Positions 62,723 to 64,000 of a DNA stretch of 64,000 nucleotides are shown piece by piece; the stretch's first letter is position 1, and each line of letters opens with the position of its first letter. The DNA is taken from assembly GCA_020050835.1 (NCBI GenBank), contig JAGVKB010000112.1:19041-83040 (forward strand). Direction: 5' to 3'. Below the pieces are notes generated by a model. It did not search any database. It was not told the origin of the DNA and saw nothing but the letters and a program-made list of their open reading frames with translations. The position numbers and the translations under genes were made by a program. The DNA is from Candidatus Obscuribacterales bacterium (GTDB lineage Bacteria > Cyanobacteriota > Vampirovibrionia > Obscuribacterales > Obscuribacteraceae).

Positions 62723-63610
62723 TTAACGAGGTATGGTACCGGATCCGCCCGCCATGCGCGATTCCAGCAAATGCGCCAGAGCTGCCTTACAGGCAGGATC
62801 CTTCGGATTGATCTGGACAGCCTTTCGAAAGGCGTCCACCGCCTCTGACTTCGCGCCAGACTGTTCTAATGCGGCACCGAGCACGAGGTATGCCCAAAAA
62901 TTCTGCGGAAAAATCTCAATTGCCCGCCTCTCAACTGCAATTGCCGATTTACAGTCCCCTTTTCTGAGCAGGCACTTTCCAAGGCCGGTGTAAGCCATGA
63001 AATGATCCTTTTGAAGTTCGATTACTTTGCGGTACTCAACTGCGGCTTCTTCATAAAACTTCTTCAACTCCAAACAGACCGCGAGATTGTAGTGTGCTTC
63101 CGGGCTCTTGGGAGTTTCAGCAACTACCATTCGAAACTGTTCGGCCGCCTCCTCTAAATGATTGAGCTGCTCGAGACAGATGCCGAGATTGCCGCGGGCA
63201 GCAGCATCCTTCGGATTGCCGTCGAGCAGTTGCCGAAACTGCACTCCGGCCTCGTCCCAGCTCTCCTTTTTCATTAGCAAGCTGCCGAGATCAAAACGAA
63301 TCTCCGTCTTCTTCGGCTCGAGCCGGAGCGATTCGAATAGCTCGACGAACGCTTCGTCGTATCGTCCGAGCTCAGTCAAAATAGTGCCAAGCTTGTGCCG
63401 TGCCTCCGAGCTATCCGGTCTTTCATCGACTGCAGCTCGGAGTTCGTAAGAAGCCTCGTTGAAAGCGCGCTGCTTAATATATAGATTGGCAGCTCTAAGG
63501 TGCGCATCGAATTTGTCGTTATGAGCTGCCTGCACAGCAATTGAGCATTGGCTCAAGAGCAATAGAGCGGCGAGCAGGAAAGACGGTAGTTGATGGCGAC
63601 TTGATTGCAC
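62723..63610 (-). CDS. Exported TPR-repeat protein
   Basis: About 296 residues if started at the GTG at 63610: a signal peptide (SRHQLPSFLLAALLLLSQCSIAVQA) followed by TPR units (LRAANLYIKQRAFNEASYELRAAVDERPDSSEARHKLGTILTELGRYDEAF and more). The frame stays open to 63970, but that 120-residue extension would place the signal peptide internally and overlap the membrane-protein start on the other strand at 63886. No clear SD is seen for the GTG. Paired with the TPR gene at 61865. Confidence 0.8.
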   Translation of the reverse strand: MQSSRHQLPSFLLAALLLLSQCSIAVQAAHNDKFDAHLRAANLYIKQRAFNEASYELRAAVDERPDSSEARHKLGTILTELGRYDEAFVELFESLRLEPKKTEIRFDLGSLLMKKESWDEAGVQFRQLLDGNPKDAAARGNLGICLEQLNHLEEAAEQFRMVVAETPKSPEAHYNLAVCLELKKFYEEAAVEYRKVIELQKDHFMAYTGLGKCLLRKGDCKSAIAVERRAIEIFPQNFWAYLVLGAALEQSGAKSEAVDAFRKAVQINPKDPACKAALAHLLESRMAGGSGTIPR

Positions 63611-63885
63611 GTGGCCATTATAGGACTCATCGCAGGTCCAAGCATAAACCGGATCGTTAACGTGCGGACTATTACCGGAGCTTTCACTTGAACAGTGGAG
63701 CTGGTGGCAATCTAAGAAACTCTGAGAATGGTCTAATGGAATAAGTGCAAGGCTGAAAGCATATACAGCAAACATCAGATAGGCTAAAGCTGTTGATCTT
63801 GCAAAGACAGATAACGAGTTAACTTCGAAAGGAGCTAGTAAACTTCTAGGAGAAAAGGCGCGCTCCAAAGGAAACAAAACATTCG

Positions 63886-64000
63886 ATGAATTTCGAAACT
63901 GTCGCCGCCAACTTTCATCACATACTTTCATCGCCCTGGTTGATCTGGTGGGTAATTGTCTTTCCGCCAATTCTTTACGGCTTCCACGGTTGGTTTGCGA
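63886..64000 (+). CDS. Membrane protein, N-terminal part only, cut by the right edge
   Basis: The ATG at 63886 opens a frame to the window end: MNFETVAANFHHILSSPWL then IWWVIVFPPILYGFHGWFA. A membrane segment is clear, and PPILYGFHGWFA resembles the start of DUF445-type membrane proteins, but 38 residues cannot prove this. AAAGGAAA lies upstream as a possible SD. Its presence argues against the longer minus-strand frame for the TPR gene. Confidence 0.6.
   Translation, partial: MNFETVAANFHHILSSPWLIWWVIVFPPILYGFHGWFA

Noticed and set aside
1..64000. CRISPR arrays, insertion sequences, prophage genes, tRNA and rRNA
   Set aside because: No regularly spaced repeats, transposase, integrase or RNA-gene pattern was seen on reading; a dedicated tRNA search could still find a divergent gene.

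Overview
The window looks like chromosomal DNA from a Gram-negative bacterium with moderate GC. It carries Kdo transferase (waaA), lipid A 4'-kinase (lpxK) and a heptosyltransferase-like protein, so it should make an LPS-type outer membrane. It also has a secretin, an AMIN-type amidase, many exported TPR proteins, two eukaryote-type Ser/Thr kinases with zinc ribbons, and a membrane H+-pyrophosphatase. Together these fit the non-photosynthetic relatives of Cyanobacteria (Melainabacteria/Vampirovibrionia, for example Obscuribacter-like organisms). That assignment is inferred from gene content and protein style, because no marker was searched. I see no phage, insertion sequence, CRISPR array, tRNA or rRNA. 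About 50 genes are dense on both strands. TTG and GTG starts are frequent, so many starts were set by Shine-Dalgarno (SD) position.

Layout. 1-10 kb: a PAS histidine kinase facing an OmpR-type regulator; a two-gene operon of an exported caspase-fold/TPR protein and an exported alpha/beta-hydrolase/DUF4384 protein; two exported proteins of unknown function; and a PQQ-type beta-propeller. 10-19 kb: a small Trp-motif protein, an S9 peptidase, an exported redoxin, an SDR/DUF2867 protein, a zinc-ribbon Ser/Thr kinase, recF and ribF. 19-28 kb: gyrB with a CDP-alcohol phosphatidyltransferase, a GAF histidine kinase, and the waaA-lpxK-GT9-TPR operon with ATGA overlaps. 28-38 kb: priA, an HNH nuclease, then rpsB, tsf, pyrH, frr and glmS.

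38-50 kb: a type IV pilus/type II secretion secretin with a very long Ala/Pro-rich N-terminal region, a TPR protein, hemW, a second zinc-ribbon Ser/Thr kinase, a family 4 uracil-DNA glycosylase, murI and a large cell-wall amidase. 50-55 kb: hppA (residues predict a K+-independent proton pump), a GNAT acetyltransferase, a membrane protein and mtnA. 56-60 kb: a run of exported or membrane-anchored genes, consisting of a subtilase, two TadE-like proteins, an exported protein and a TadG-like protein. 60-64 kb: ftsZ, two exported TPR proteins, and the start of a membrane protein that runs off the right edge.

Most genes are housekeeping or envelope genes. The least conventional parts are the caspase-fold protein whose catalytic His position reads Asn next to a lipase/DUF4384 gene, the small protein with repeated HQWFWxDF motifs, and the subtilase/Tad-like gene run.
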